Below, piece after piece: positions 40,375-51,863 of a stretch of 64,000 nucleotides of DNA. The stretch is from Eutreptiella sp. 'Long Island Sound 2002' (Eukaryota > Euglenozoa > Euglenophyceae > Eutreptiales > Eutreptiaceae). The stretch covers positions 1,454,428-1,518,427 of the forward strand of contig OZ038381.1 of assembly GCA_964036045.1 (NCBI GenBank), in the 5' to 3' direction. Both the position numbers and the translations under genes were made by a program. Below the pieces are notes generated by a model. That model ran no database searches. It was not told where the DNA came from and was given only the letters and a program-made list of their open reading frames with translations. Positions within the stretch are counted from its first letter, which is position 1. Every line of letters begins with the position of its first letter.

Positions 40375-43229
40375 TTTCCCTGTGTCAGTCTACTGACTGT
40401 CTTCTAACCTTACAGGTGCAGTGAGCACTCTTGTGCAGACGTGCCTGTGTATGGGTGTAAGAGCAGTTGTCACAGTTGCCCCGCATTGCATCGCAGGACA
40501 GGACCGTTAGCCCCCCGTGACAACCACTCCCTGGCCGAAGGCCATTGGTTTTTCACAGGCCACTGCTTGCTGAGCACTGCACTGACCCTGTCTGTGCCCT
40601 GCAGTCCCATGCCTATGGTTTCCAGCGTGGACCAGGTGGCCGCTTATCAGGTTTGCAGCCACCCAGCGAGTGTATGCCTTGTTGACCATGTGTTGCATGG
40701 GGACTGCCCTGATGTAATGACCTCGGGGAGCCAACGAAGAACGGTGGCTTACTACACCAGGGGGGACTGACAAGCAAGGTGTTATGAGGCAAGGTGTGCT
40801 TTCCCTCCTTGGGGACAAGCGAGTCCACAGTTAGGACCCCTGACTGGTCCAGATCCGTGGGGTTCTACCCTTCCTTACAGGGTTTACCTTACCCCTAAGT
40901 GTGCTACGTATGTCTGTGTGTGTCTCACTTCTCTCCCGGTCGTGGCTCCCAACTCAATGGGCTTCGCTGATGTCGGACCGAAGGTCCTAGTCAGTTACTA
41001 GTACCACTCCTATGGCGCCCAATTTCTGTGCTGGCGCCTATCCTTGGGGGAAGACGGCAAAAGCCCTACCTACTATAGGGGAGGGGTGGCCAAGTGTGCT
41101 AAGGGCATACAAAACGCCCATTTTTGCTAAAGGCCAAAAGCTAACACACTACCCTGCCCACGTGGAAAAGCACGCGGGACAGGAGACACCACTACACTAC
41201 ACTCACTAACGCCAGCACCAGCCTTCGAAGGCAGGGTGAGCACTCATCACTTGCGCTCAACACCTGCCAGGCTTGCTGACCCTAACACCTACACACTCTA
41301 CTGGGAGTTGAAGGCAATGTAGTCTCCGGTCCTACTGACCCTCCTGTGAGAAAGCAAGAGAACACAGCGCTACTAAGCGGCTGTGGCCTAACAGGGACGC
41401 CACTACGTGTTTCCCTGTCAGGGCTTGGAGGGAGGGAGTGCTCAGCGTGCGTGCACAGCGTGGATGGCGGTGAAGTCGGACTGCACTCACCACTCCTGGT
41501 TGAGCTGCAGTTATTTGTTTTTGTGATCCGCGCAGCATATTTTAGCGCTGCCAAGAGGGACTGCACCAATCGCCCTTACCTTCCCACCTGTAAAGCAAAG
41601 GCCAATGACGGAGGTTCAGGACTGAGGAACCAAGACAGCCTCCACGTGTTATACGCTTCTCAGGCTGCCCTATAATACGCTGTTCCTGAACCTCAGTACA
41701 AGCAAGCAAGCTTAGGGAACTCCACCCGTTCTCTTAAAGAACGTAGGGTGGAGCCCCAGGGTAACCTAAACAAGCGTTATACCGTGCGCACTTCGCGTGG
41801 CCTACCCTTTGATGCGTCATATGCATGCACAAATATGCACAGGGTTCCCAATTTCTCCTTCTCTTGCCTAATCCTACACACCTTAACCAATCAAAGCGTG
41901 ACTCAACCAGGAGGTGAGCTCTTCCTGGGCTTACCTACCTTACTCACCACGCATCATGTGAATGCCGAGGAAAACATGAGCGCAAAACAACCCTACGCGC
42001 TTAAACAAACCTACGGCGAATTATGAACCACCCTAAGCGATTAATGCACTGTGTGTCATGCATGCTTTCCTTGTCTTGTTTCCTGCAGAAAGAGGAGAGA
42101 GAGTGGCGCACTGCACAGCGCAAAACAAGCCTAAGCGTTTTAAGCAACCCTACTTTAGCGCTACGGCAACACGAACACGAGCAGGCACTTTCATTTCGTA
42201 CCTGTGAAGAGAGAACAAGGGTGAATTGGGGTACAGGGAAAGCGCCACAGCGTGTGAATGCCTCAATTAGGCACATGCATTGCGAGCACAGCGCATATTC
42301 TAACCCTACGTGCGCGCTGCGCGCTCCATTCGCATCGCATACCTTTCATACCTGTTTTGACCCGTGCAGAGCACAGGAGAAGAGCACCCGAACCTCCAAC
42401 GAACACAGCGTTGACAACCCTAACGTTTTGGCGAAGCAACCAACACGAACGCAATGCATGCGTGTGAAATGACAGTGGCATACCTCAGAGATGGGTTGTC
42501 CACGTGCTCTGTGGTGTGGGTTGATTTTGGATACTTTTCCATAAAGTTTATAGAAATTTTGATGCAACTGTGCAAAAATTTGGTTTAGAACTTTAAAAAC
42601 TATGTCTCATACCTTCTTTTTCAAGAGCCGTTTACGCTTGCGCAACCTTACTTTTGAAGTCCGCTTCCGTTGCGCTTGTCTGCAACTTTAAGTTGTGGTG
42701 TAAAAATGACGATTTCTCGCGTGATTTCGTCAATTTTTAGCGATTTGACTTCTGCAATCGCTACACCTTTCGCTAAACCGCAGGAATCACTGCCTGTTGG
42801 TTACGTTTACTATTTTCTTTAGCTCCTGGATATTTGTGTCCTCCATTGGGAGTATTGCTCCGCCCTGGCCCTTGGTCAGGACGTTTACTAAAACGCTGTT
42901 TATGCAGCGATGGCCGTCCGCTTTAGAGCGTTCGACTGTACCCTAGTGGGCAACCATATGTGCTCTAGGGAGGGAGTCCTGGGTTCAAACCCCACTACCC
43001 CCAAATTTTACCAAAAGTGTTCGTCGCACGCTGGCGACTTTTGAGGAATGCCCCATCAAAGGGACATCATTCACTGTACATTAAACTGTTTTTCGAGGGT
43101 ACCTACAGTGTGATAGGCTTCTATGAACTGATGAGAGTGTTTTTGGTAGTTTTAATGCATTTTCTGAGGTAATTTTGGGAATATTGGAGCCTTTTTCCTT
43201 GGTCCTACTAGCTTGATCACCTAGTACTC
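40375..43229 (+). other. E4 3' untranslated region
   Basis: About 2.85 kb with no supported gene. From about 40709 it is colinear with the E3 region. It holds the stem-loop CTCCACCC/GGGTGGAG at 41722-41756 and the tRNA-like module at about 42905-43003 (B-box-like GGTTCAAACC). The unusually long shared tail suggests cis-acting RNA functions. Confidence 0.7.
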
Positions 43230-43948
43230 CAGGGGGGAGTAAGAAAAAGTCACTGCCATGTCTTTCTTGGAGGGCTTGATCGAGGCCAAGCCCCCCTTTA
43301 CAACCCTCTTGTTGATGCTAAGACTAACTTAAGTATTTTTGTCACTCTTTTGAAGCCTTTAGTACACTTTCTCAAAGTAACTAGGGTTATAACCCTAGCC
43401 CCCCATGAAGTTCACCCCTAGCACTGAACTGAGCGGAGGTATCTTCCTTCATGGAGGATATACCGAAATAAAATACGCATTTCATGCTTTAGGCCTTGGA
43501 GGTTAAGCCTAGTGGTCTCCGACCCCAAGACCCCTATACTCAATTGTTTCTACCACTTATTGTGGTTCTACTTTTTAACTGTTTCTGAATTCAGTTGCTT
43601 GGCCAAGTCATGATCTGTGTCTGGCCTGACACCTATGCCCCATATTCCTAACCAACACCATTTCATCCGAAAGAGTGCACATGAAGTGCTTGATGCTAAC
43701 TTGCAGGCTAGAGTCAGGCCAGTTTTCACATAAAATCTTTTGTTTTATCCATTTCTGATTGAATCTTTGTATCCATACCTACTTTGTCTATCTGCAGCCC
43801 TTCTGTGTTACACTGGATTTCAAACTATTCATTGATTGGATCCACATCCTGTTCTTGCTCTACTTGCTCCTTTGGTTTTGGGATTTCACCATCCAAAACC
43901 TGCAGGATTTCATCAAAATCTATAGGGCACTAATCAAGGACATCTTTC
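43230..43948 (+). repeat. E4 polypurine tract and 3' LTR
   Basis: CAGGGGGGAG (43230-43239) then TAAGAAAAAG... to GACATCTTTC, 709 bp, homologous to the E3 LTRs but with more differences. The 5' partner is not in the window, so E4 is truncated on the left. Confidence 0.85.
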
Positions 43949-44834
43949 TTCCTAGTGAGTGAACACAAACACTTGTGTGTACAAAGTTAATTGCAAGCGG
44001 CAAAGCCCTACTTGTGGGCCTAGCCATAGCGAATCAAACCAAATTTGGCAATGTGTATGGCAAAGCCCTTCTTGTGGGCCTAGTCACACACTACATTTGA
44101 AGTACCCTTTTCAAGATAGTCGAAATATTTCAACAAGCGTTGGGGAAAAGCATGTCTTGTCTATGCTAGAAAAACCCCATTCCTCTATAATACATCATAA
44201 ACATGTCTCAGGCTGGTCTCCCCAAAACTGCAAAGCAATTTTAGAAATCCCCTGCAACAAGTTTGAAAAACCTGCAAAAGGTATCCCAACCTAGGGGAAA
44301 ACCCTGCATTGGTTTTCAAAACGTGCACAGTGTGACCTGCTTGTGGTTGTGCTTGGGAACTAGTGGTGTGCTTGTGCATATGAAGGTAGTGAGGTGCAAA
44401 AGTCACGAAGTGCAACCTCAAAAGTCAGAAACGAGTATTGCAAAATAAAAAAATATAAACAAACAACAAAGTATCAATGTGACAGGGCGCCGAGAAACTC
44501 GGGGACCACATCAACTGGTGAAGCTCAGCTCGTCAAGAGTGAAAAAAAAGCAAGCTGAAATACAGGTGCAACAACACAAGTGCCCTGCAGGGGTGCAGTG
44601 CAGTGTGGGTCCACTGACACCACAATGAAAAACAAAGCAAAGGCACGCATCAGTGCCGCACATACTCTACAAAAGTCTGCACTGCTGAGCAAAACATATC
44701 AAAACTGACATACTCCATTTTCGAATTCATCAAAAGCAAATCAGATGCGTGCATGGGAAATGGAGGCGCAATAACATAGCAACGACAGTGTGCCCACACA
44801 CACATAAACAGGATGGCAGGTAGGCTTTGCAGCG
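43949..44834. other. Unassigned sequence with a short duplicated motif
   Basis: No gene seen. GGCAAAGCCCTACTTGTGG occurs at about 43999 and again, with one change, at about 44059. Confidence 0.5.
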
Positions 44835-45290
44835 ACCGTTATGAACGTGGAGCGTCGCAAAGAGGATAGCAGCGCCTGCATAGAAGGTGGAGCGCTGCAA
44901 GGAGGCAACACAGCGCCCGTTTTGAATGTGGGGCGCTGTAAGGAGGCGTTACAGCGCCTGCATTGAAGGTTGAGCGCTGCACGGAGGCTTGGCAGTGCCA
45001 CTCCACAACTCCTGCGCCACCAGCATCTTTGCTAACGCTACCTGGAAGGTGGAGCCGTGCAAGGAGGCAACACATCGCTTGTTTTGAACGTGTAGCGCTG
45101 CACGGAGGCGCCGCAGTGTCTGCATTGAACGTGGAGCGCTGCACTGAGGCTTTGCAGCACCACTCCACAACCCCTGCGCGACCAGCACCTTTGTGAACGC
45201 CGCCTAGAAGGTGGAGCGCTGCAAAGAAGCTGTGCAGCGCTTGCATCGGTCGTTGAGCGCTGCAAGGAGCGCAGTGCGTGCATGGAACGT
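44835..45290. repeat. Degenerate ~41-bp minisatellite
   Basis: The core GTGGAGCGCTGCAAGGAGGC recurs with changes at about 44847, 44888, 44929, 44969, 45049, 45089, 45129, 45209 and 45250, mostly 40-41 bases apart, with two interruptions carrying CACTCCACAACTCCTGCGC-like sequence. Open frames across it on the minus strand are Cys/Ser-rich by-products. Confidence 0.75.
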
Positions 45291-46689
45291 GAAGGTGAAG
45301 GCTTGGCAGTGCCTGGCCACAGTGGCGGTACTCCATGACTCCTGCGCCACCAGCATCTTCGTAAAGGCTGCCTCCTCTTCACAGCGCAACGCTCTTCATA
45401 GCACAACGCTCTCCTAGACAACGCAATTTCTTCATGAGCCGGGTGGCATTCCTCGTCGCAACACAGCGCTGTCTGTCCTGTTGCAGTGTGGTATACGTGA
45501 CGCAAGGCCCTAGCACAGCCGCAGTGACAGTGAAATTCAGTGCCGTAACTTTGCGTCAAGGCGATAGAACCTTTCACTGCAATCTTTGTCGTAGTGCTGC
45601 TGAAGACAGCCCATAGTCGGCGCTGCTCAATACCTTGGCGGCACGCTGCAGAATACCGTTCTTGCACGTTGAAGGTAGGACAATTCATTTGCTCGTCGAA
45701 GTACTATCCATCAGACACGGATGCAATGTTTTGTAATGACGCCATGACCGGCTCCAAGGACCTCAACGCACTGCAAGAGACTTGGCGGCACGCCAAGATG
45801 CAGATGGCCTTCACAGAGATACGTCGTTGCTTGACGGACTTGCTCTCATCATCAGTGATGAACGCCCATTCCAGTTGGTCGTACGGACAGTTTTGTAACA
45901 TACTCGACTCTTGATCGCTTGTGTCTACTCCTTTTCCCGACCACTTGGCACGCACGGAGCACAGAGCAAGAAAGCATATTGATGATCTTGATCTTGAGCT
46001 AGTACATTGTTAAAAACTGTTCGTACTGTACAGAGCAAGGACAGTTGAAGTCATTAACTATAAACAACATACATGTATGCAATTCATGATGAAAATCAGT
46101 AGATTTCTCAATGGAAACGATTTAAGATCTTACGTGCGTGCGTCGCTGATCTGGCATTCCAAATGCGCGATTTCGGCGCGACATTACGCAGCTGTCAATC
46201 TAACCCTCATCTTATGAATCTTCAATTAAAAATGTCTGTCACTCTATTGAGCCAAGTAGTTTCTATTACACGCCGTTGTGTCGTCCATCGTCATTCACAG
46301 ATGTCAAAAGAGACCAAGTGGACCCGAACCATTTCACCTACACAGTGATCGTTGCCTTCTGACCTCGATCGGGAATTGGGCCTCGTGGTTTTCGCCATGC
46401 ATGGGCCAAAGAAACTGTGCAAACAGACAAAGTGTCACCGTTGGTACCTACGATGGCTGACTTCGTCAAACCGGATGCTTGTGAACATCTTTACTTCATT
46501 CTAATATGGAGCTACCATGTATTTTTATGGGCCTTAGACTAGGCTGAAGCCCTTGTTGTATCTTTTGAACCTCCTTCGCTTTTTTTTTTTGCCTAATCTT
46601 TGTTTTTTCTCCAACCTTGATACACATTTTTATTAAAACTCGAGAGCTAAAGTTTTTCTAACCCCACTTGACCGTGATCATGTAAGTTG
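45291..46689. other. Unassigned sequence
   Basis: No supported gene, RNA or element. Short open frames are poorly structured. Composition becomes AT-rich toward the right. Confidence 0.5.
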
Positions 46690-47590
46690 TCCACGAAACC
46701 TACATGAGCTTCTGCTCTCAGGTGAGCGGAGGCATCATTTTTCATGTAAGATACACCAAAATAAAGTGGTTACTAAGTTCTACCAAGGTTAAGGCAATGC
46801 GGTGGTCTCCCACTCTAAAATCTACAGCGTAGTGCCGAACGTCATACCACTTGAAAGTTAGAAGAGTCCATTGGACTTGCACTGCAAAGTCACACAAACA
46901 ACCCCTTATATTTTTCTTTGTTTTTCAATAAAAGCATTGAGACAATGAGGCAGTTATGGCCTCTGGAATGTTGTTTTTGCACCTTATAGTCAAGAGACAT
47001 GGTCCGTGACTTTGGATTCATTTGACTTTGGAGTGACCTAACTTCTGAAACACCGAAATTTTAGATATCAACTTAAATAGTGTGGTTTGATTCTGAATCA
47101 AATTTGAAGTAATCCCCATTTGCTTACTTGGCCAAGCCTTGGCGATCGAAACTGCTATGTCTCTTGTAACAAAGTGCCGTATAATCCTAACCAACACCAA
47201 TCTCATCAAAGGAATGCACATGGAATGCATACTTAATTACCAATACAAACTATGCTCCCTTTTGATCTATTTTTACAACATGATCTTGCTCTATCCTAAT
47301 GGTATGCACTATAGGATCCCCATTAAGCCTAATTGAGTAAGATGCACCCTATATGATGCATTTGACATGGCAGTGACCTCTTGGGACACATATCATGCTA
47401 CCTTAGTAAAAGTGGAGTAAATCCAAAGAGTTCACATTTGACAGTGAACTACAATGATGATGGTGAGACCCTAGGGTAGTTTAACTATTTGTTCTAATCT
47501 AATTGTGACCGGGTCTCAGAATCTGCGATTATTTCTGTATATCTTTTAATATGCAGACCCTTTATGTTGTTGAGCAAGATCTTGGGTTTT
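46690..47590 (+). repeat. Diverged LTR related to the E3/E4 family
   Basis: Scattered blocks align in order with the E3 LTR: GAGCGGAGGCATC, ACACCAAAATAAA, GGTTAAGGCAATGCGGTGG TCTCCCAC (E3: GGTTAAGCCTAGTGG), ATCCTAACCAACACCA...GGAATGCACATG, and ATCTTGCTCTA. The spacing is looser and no internal region is attached, so this is an old solo LTR or fragment. Confidence 0.6.
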
Positions 47591-48592
47591 GCTAATTTGA
47601 TATTAGAGTACCCCTTTTCCTAAAACCGGCAGCTGAGAAGCTTATTTTCTACTATTCCGTAAGCCATGGAGGCCGTAGTGGCCGACGGTGGCGCCGAAGA
47701 TCCCCTTCGCCGCAGAGTGGCTGAATCTTTGGATCACTCATCGCGGCTGGCGAGTGCCAGGCCATTGTGACAGGCAAGGTTGATGACTAAATCATGCATA
47801 GAGACGACTTTGAATCGGTGAATCGTACCCGTCGTTGTAGCGCCCCACAACTCCATCCCTTGGCGCCGAACAAGATGCCCCGAGCATGAGGCGAGCCATG
47901 CTACACCTTCACATGGGCCCCATTAGTTTTGTAGTCATCGGGATAAAATTGCAGACCTCTAGGCGAAAATGCTTGCCGGGTGTGACGACCCTTGGGTCAC
48001 TCCCTTGTACGAAGTGGTGAAGGCCAAATTGGGAATTGCCGGTTTTTTGTACAAATTGGAAAGGCTTTTTGGTACATTTGGTGAGAGCTTTTGTACATTT
48101 TGAAAAGAGTTTGCAATTTGGGATTTTTTTGGTACAATTCAACGAACTCTATGGTACAATTAGGTTGGTTTTATGGTACAATTCAGAGGGTTTCAAATGC
48201 AAATTTGGGTGTTTTTGCTACATTCTGTTTGGTTTTGGTGGGACATTTTATGGGCTCTTTTTCACCACCTATTGCCCCGTCACATGTGGCTGTTTTGGGA
48301 CAAGAAAAATGACAGACTTACGTACATGTGAGTGCGGCAGAAAACAGAGAAAGAGGGCTGCCAAGGGCTGACGGAAGGTTGAATTCTCCGAAAAAAAGAA
48401 GCAACCCATTGTGAATGAATTCTCAAAAAAGACCGGAAAGCACATTGCAAAAAGAAAAATACATTTGGAGGTTTTTGTGGTACATTTTTGGGGGGGTTTT
48501 TGGTATCTTGCGGGCTTTTTTTTTGTACAAAACACGGGTTTTTCGTACAAAATGGGTTTTTTTTTGGTATGCACAAACAACAGGTACAATTC
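47591..48592. other. Unassigned AT-rich sequence with TGGTACAATT repeats
   Basis: No gene seen. TGGTACAATT or close variants recur at about 48131, 48152 and 48174, and GGTACATTT-type motifs at about 48070 and 48480. Runs of T and G at 48480-48570. Confidence 0.45.
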
Positions 48593-48748
48593 TGGTACCT
48601 ATGGCCAAGCACTAGTTACCTATGGCCATACAATAGGTACCTATGCCAAAACGACAGGTACCCATGGCCAAACAATACGTGCCTCTGGCCATACGATAGC
48701 TACCTATGGCCATACGATAGGTAACCATGGCCACAGGATAGGTAGTGC
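48593..48748. repeat. 21-bp minisatellite, locus 1
   Basis: About seven imperfect copies of a 21-base unit starting GGTACCTATGGCC and ending in ACGATA-like sequence. Related arrays lie at 54718-54889 and 55341-55451. Confidence 0.8.
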
Positions 48749-48869
48749 AAAAGCAAATCATGGACCAGGCATATAGCATCATGGTGGTGCTGGTTTGGAA
48801 AACACACGATGGGTTTTGGGCACTGAGGGAAATGGCCCTGGACTGGTGGGATATACCAGCAGACCAGCC

Positions 48870-49150
48870 CGTTTTTCAGGAGTACTGGGGCACAATTTTT
48901 GGCCTGTTTCCCTCTGGAAGTGGGAAGTGGTGTACGTCAAAGGGGAGGACAATTTGGTCCCAGACGTACTGTCCAGGTGGCCTATTGACTACCTGGCTTA
49001 CCTTGATAATACTGACACCATGACACCACTTGGCATGGTAGTGACCAGGATTATGACGGTTGGGAGTCCAGTGAAAATGAGGTCCAGCAATGGGTGGAAA
49101 AGCAAATTTCGCAAACCACCCCAGAACCATGGGATTGGGTTTCGGTCAGA
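48870..49150 (+). pseudogene. Ty3/gypsy RNase H C-terminus, remnant
   Basis: In frame from 48795 the sequence WKWEVVYVKGEDNLVPDVLSRW (about 48927-48980) matches the end of gypsy RNase H, where a Gly-x-x-N-x-x-x-D-x-L-S-R motif precedes integrase. The upstream part of the domain is in a different frame or degraded. The sequence downstream is not recognisable as integrase. It differs from E1-E4 and is a separate, old family. Confidence 0.65.
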
Positions 49151-49154
49151 GGGG

Positions 49155-49385
49155 TAGTATACAAGTACACAAAGTATACAGTGTTCCACATTGCCGTCAA
49201 GTATACCAGTATACAGTATACAGCACTATACAGGGTATATTTTGCACACAGCAAATACACAGCAAATATACAGCAGTATACGGCGGTATACAGTATACAG
49301 CAAGTATACAGAATACAGCACGTGTACAGTAGTATACCGGGTATACTTGCCGGCAGTGTGAAACAGGTTTTGGGGTATACTTGGT
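49155..49385. repeat. GTATAC-rich simple-sequence tract
   Basis: The palindrome GTATAC and near-forms (AGTATAC, GGTATAC, TACAGCA) recur roughly every 8-16 bases across about 230 bases, inside the frame that follows the RNase H remnant. It looks like a cryptic satellite expansion. Confidence 0.75.
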
Positions 49386-50632
49386 ATACAGCCACCCCTC
49401 TGGTTTCGGTGTCCCATACCCTGGCTCATGAGCCGCAGGAGTACCTACCCGCGTGTGTATGGGCAAAGGATAGGCTACCTGTCAGTATCTGACACCACTT
49501 TGCCGGGCACAACCCAGCCGGCTGTGGTCAAAATGATCATGGGCACGCCTCTCTAAATCTTGTGTGCCCCCTCCCCCCCAAAAAAACCCAATCTGGGGTC
49601 TCATAGGAGGAAGGAATTGCTCCACGATCAAGCTTTACATCTATTAGCAACAGAAACTCAATCTGTGGTTTCGCACCATCTCTTTGGGCGAACTGCGCTG
49701 CTCCAAATTTGAAGATCTTTGCAAAGCACAAAACGAGTCACTGCATCAGTATTAGGGAAACAGATATCAAAACAAAGCAAATAACAACTGGGATAAACCC
49801 AACACGGGCAACCAGGGCTAAACTTTTCTTGAAGCAAAATGTTCATTTTGGAGATGGTAAAACAAAAAATATCAACACCATAATGGACCTCCAATACTGA
49901 TATTCTTTGAATTTTTGGAGAGGGCAGACAAAATGTGCTGTGCAGGCTCGCAGCACAAGAATGGAAATTCAAACCCTTGGAAATACATACCCAAACTGTT
50001 GCACGGGTGCCTGGTGTGCAGCTGCCAAAGAGGATATGCACAAACATGCCAAGCAATATTTGGCAGGTATGCACACAGGGAAATGAACAGGGAAATCATT
50101 CGTGTACTCATGCGTCGATGCCAGGTCATTTTGCATGATTGGGTATGTGTATGGCAGTGCACATGGACCGCGACGCACTGCACATGGAATGTTGATTGGA
50201 TACCAAAATGCAGATATATAACAAATCTGAAATGTCAGCCCATCTGCGTCATCCTGCTTGCAAGGAGAGAAAAGGGCCATGTTATCCTTTGAATCCCAGA
50301 ACATGGTCTCAAAGCTGATATGAATATCCTCTCTGAAACTGTGTCCAGGCCCACTGAAATTCTCTAATTTGTCTGCCATCTGATCCCAAAAGCGGTGACA
50401 TGTTGCAATGTTTTCAACTGTGGAGGTGGCTTGGAGCGCTGCAATCTGAGGCATCTCTGCCCCTAAAGAGGCATGAAAGCAGCAAAACGAGAGAGTTTTG
50501 AATCAAATTGAAGGATCGGGGGCAGGCTTTTTGACAAGCAGCAGCGTTGTGAGCAAAGACCCCCAATTTGGCTTCCAGGCAACGGATGAAAGACAGGCCC
50601 CCTTGTTGCTGTCGCCTCCTTCTTGCCAATCT
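49386..50632. other. Unassigned sequence downstream of the DUF1499 gene
   Basis: No convincing coding sequence. It includes the presumed 3' flank of the minus-strand gene. A 70-codon open frame continues past the gene's TAG in the same frame (to 50414), but its composition does not resemble DUF1499. Confidence 0.45.
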
Positions 50633-51664
50633 CTATGGCAGCATGCTTTTGGGAATCGGTTTCTGAAAGGTGTTCAGCTGGAAATACTCGGGATAAGTGG
50701 CCTCCGTCAATTGGGGGGCCGTCCAGCCCGCCTTCTCCAGCTCCGCAAGGATCCAGTTCGCCCTCTTCGCGTTCACAAGGACGTCCAGGACCCCGATGCG
50801 CGAAGAGGTCCGCCACAAGATGCCCGTCCCGTTCGGATCCGCCGCGAACTCCACGTCATCGATGAACCCCTGCTTCAACGACTCGAACTGGGCGTACAGA
50901 TACTTGGGCTCTGACGCGACGATCCTGAAACCACCGCCGTCCACGTTCTGCTGCCCCACGGGGTAACGCTCCACCACACGCCGAATGTCTGCGATGGCAG
51001 CCTCCTGAGACTTACCCTTCGGAGGCACCAACGGGGCAACAGCGTGATCCGCGTCGGGCCCACTGGTCGAAAAGCAGTTCGGGGGAAGCCCCTGCATCCC
51101 GCACACCTTCAAGCCCGGCGCGCCCTTCAGCTCTGCACGGGGCGCCAGCCCCAAATCGTCGGCCTGCACGCCGGGCCGCTTCTTGACGTTCACGTACTCC
51201 GCGTACTCCGGCAGGGCGTTGTCGAAGGCCGAAGCGGGGGCGGCGAGGCCCAGGAGGCCGAGGCCGGCCAGGACCAACCCCAGGCCGGTCGTTGCAAACC
51301 CCCAAGTCCACGCAGTACCATGTGGCAGTGATGGACCGTCGGCCAACGGTGCACCGCCGGAGACACTTCGAGCGGTCGGTGCCTCATTGGCCGCGCTGCG
51401 CCGGATGACGTGGGGTCTTGACGCCTGCAAGGGAGCCCGCGTGATGCCGACCCCGGCAGCGGGCCTCACGGCCGCGGGGGCAAAGAGCGTGGCATCTGCA
51501 GCGCTCGCGTCGCGGGTCAGCGCAAAAGCAGCCAGGGCGCTGCCGAGGCAGAGGACGACGGCGGGTACGACCGCGCGCCTCGCAGCACCGTCGCCGGGAG
51601 CCCCGTGGACAGGGACAGTCAAGTCAGAGTACCGAGGCACAGACGATGTGCGAAACATGGACAT
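50633..51664 (-). CDS. DUF1499-family protein, predicted thylakoid-lumen protein of a complex plastid
   Basis: 343 residues from the first ATG (51662-51664) to TAG (50633-50635), with no intron seen. Residues 31-49 form a hydrophobic helix after Arg-Arg, like a signal peptide. 50-115 is Ala/Arg/Ser-rich with FAP at 61-63, like a plastid transit peptide. 120-146 is a second Sec-like helix ending ASA before F147, a thylakoidal processing site. The mature part holds the DUF1499 signature: C197-F-S-T, a central KYLYAQFES, GFIDDVEF (266-273), RTSSRIG, and LVNAKRANWI. DUF1499 proteins are small and widespread in bacteria and plastids; their biochemical role is not established. The leader implies post-translational routing through the ER to the lumen. 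It is the only clear host gene in the window and its GC content exceeds that of its flanks. Confidence 0.85.
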   Translation of the reverse strand: MSMFRTSSVPRYSDLTVPVHGAPGDGAARRAVVPAVVLCLGSALAAFALTRDASAADATLFAPAAVRPAAGVGITRAPLQASRPHVIRRSAANEAPTARSVSGGAPLADGPSLPHGTAWTWGFATTGLGLVLAGLGLLGLAAPASAFDNALPEYAEYVNVKKRPGVQADDLGLAPRAELKGAPGLKVCGMQGLPPNCFSTSGPDADHAVAPLVPPKGKSQEAAIADIRRVVERYPVGQQNVDGGGFRIVASEPKYLYAQFESLKQGFIDDVEFAADPNGTGILWRTSSRIGVLDVLVNAKRANWILAELEKAGWTAPQLTEATYPEYFQLNTFQKPIPKSMLP

Positions 51665-51823
51665 GTGTGACGATTCTGGAAGGGAAGGACGCGCCACGAC
51701 CCGCAGGCGCAGCAGGTGCGATAGGTGCAGGGGAACCCACGTGTACCTTTGCTCACGGGCTCAGTCTCTCGCTGGTGCAAAGCATGTTAGTCTGGGCGTT
51801 TGGGCTCTCCAGGCGCTTCCTTT

Positions 51824-51863
51824 GGGGGGGGGGGGGGGGGGGGCTCGACGTCCCCCCCCCCCC
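51824..51863. promoter_or_regulatory. G20-spacer-C12 hairpin upstream of the DUF1499 gene
   Basis: Twenty G, the spacer CTCGACGT, then twelve C. It can fold into a very stable hairpin or form G-quadruplex/i-motif structures, 160 bases upstream of the start codon. A regulatory role is not shown; similar runs occur elsewhere in the window. Confidence 0.5.

Noticed and set aside
42905-43003. Functional tRNA gene
   Set aside because: The acceptor stem does not pair and the T-stem has a mismatch; it lies in an element tail.
44741-45336. Cys/Ser-rich minus-strand ORFs near 45 kb
   Set aside because: They are translations of the 41-bp minisatellite.
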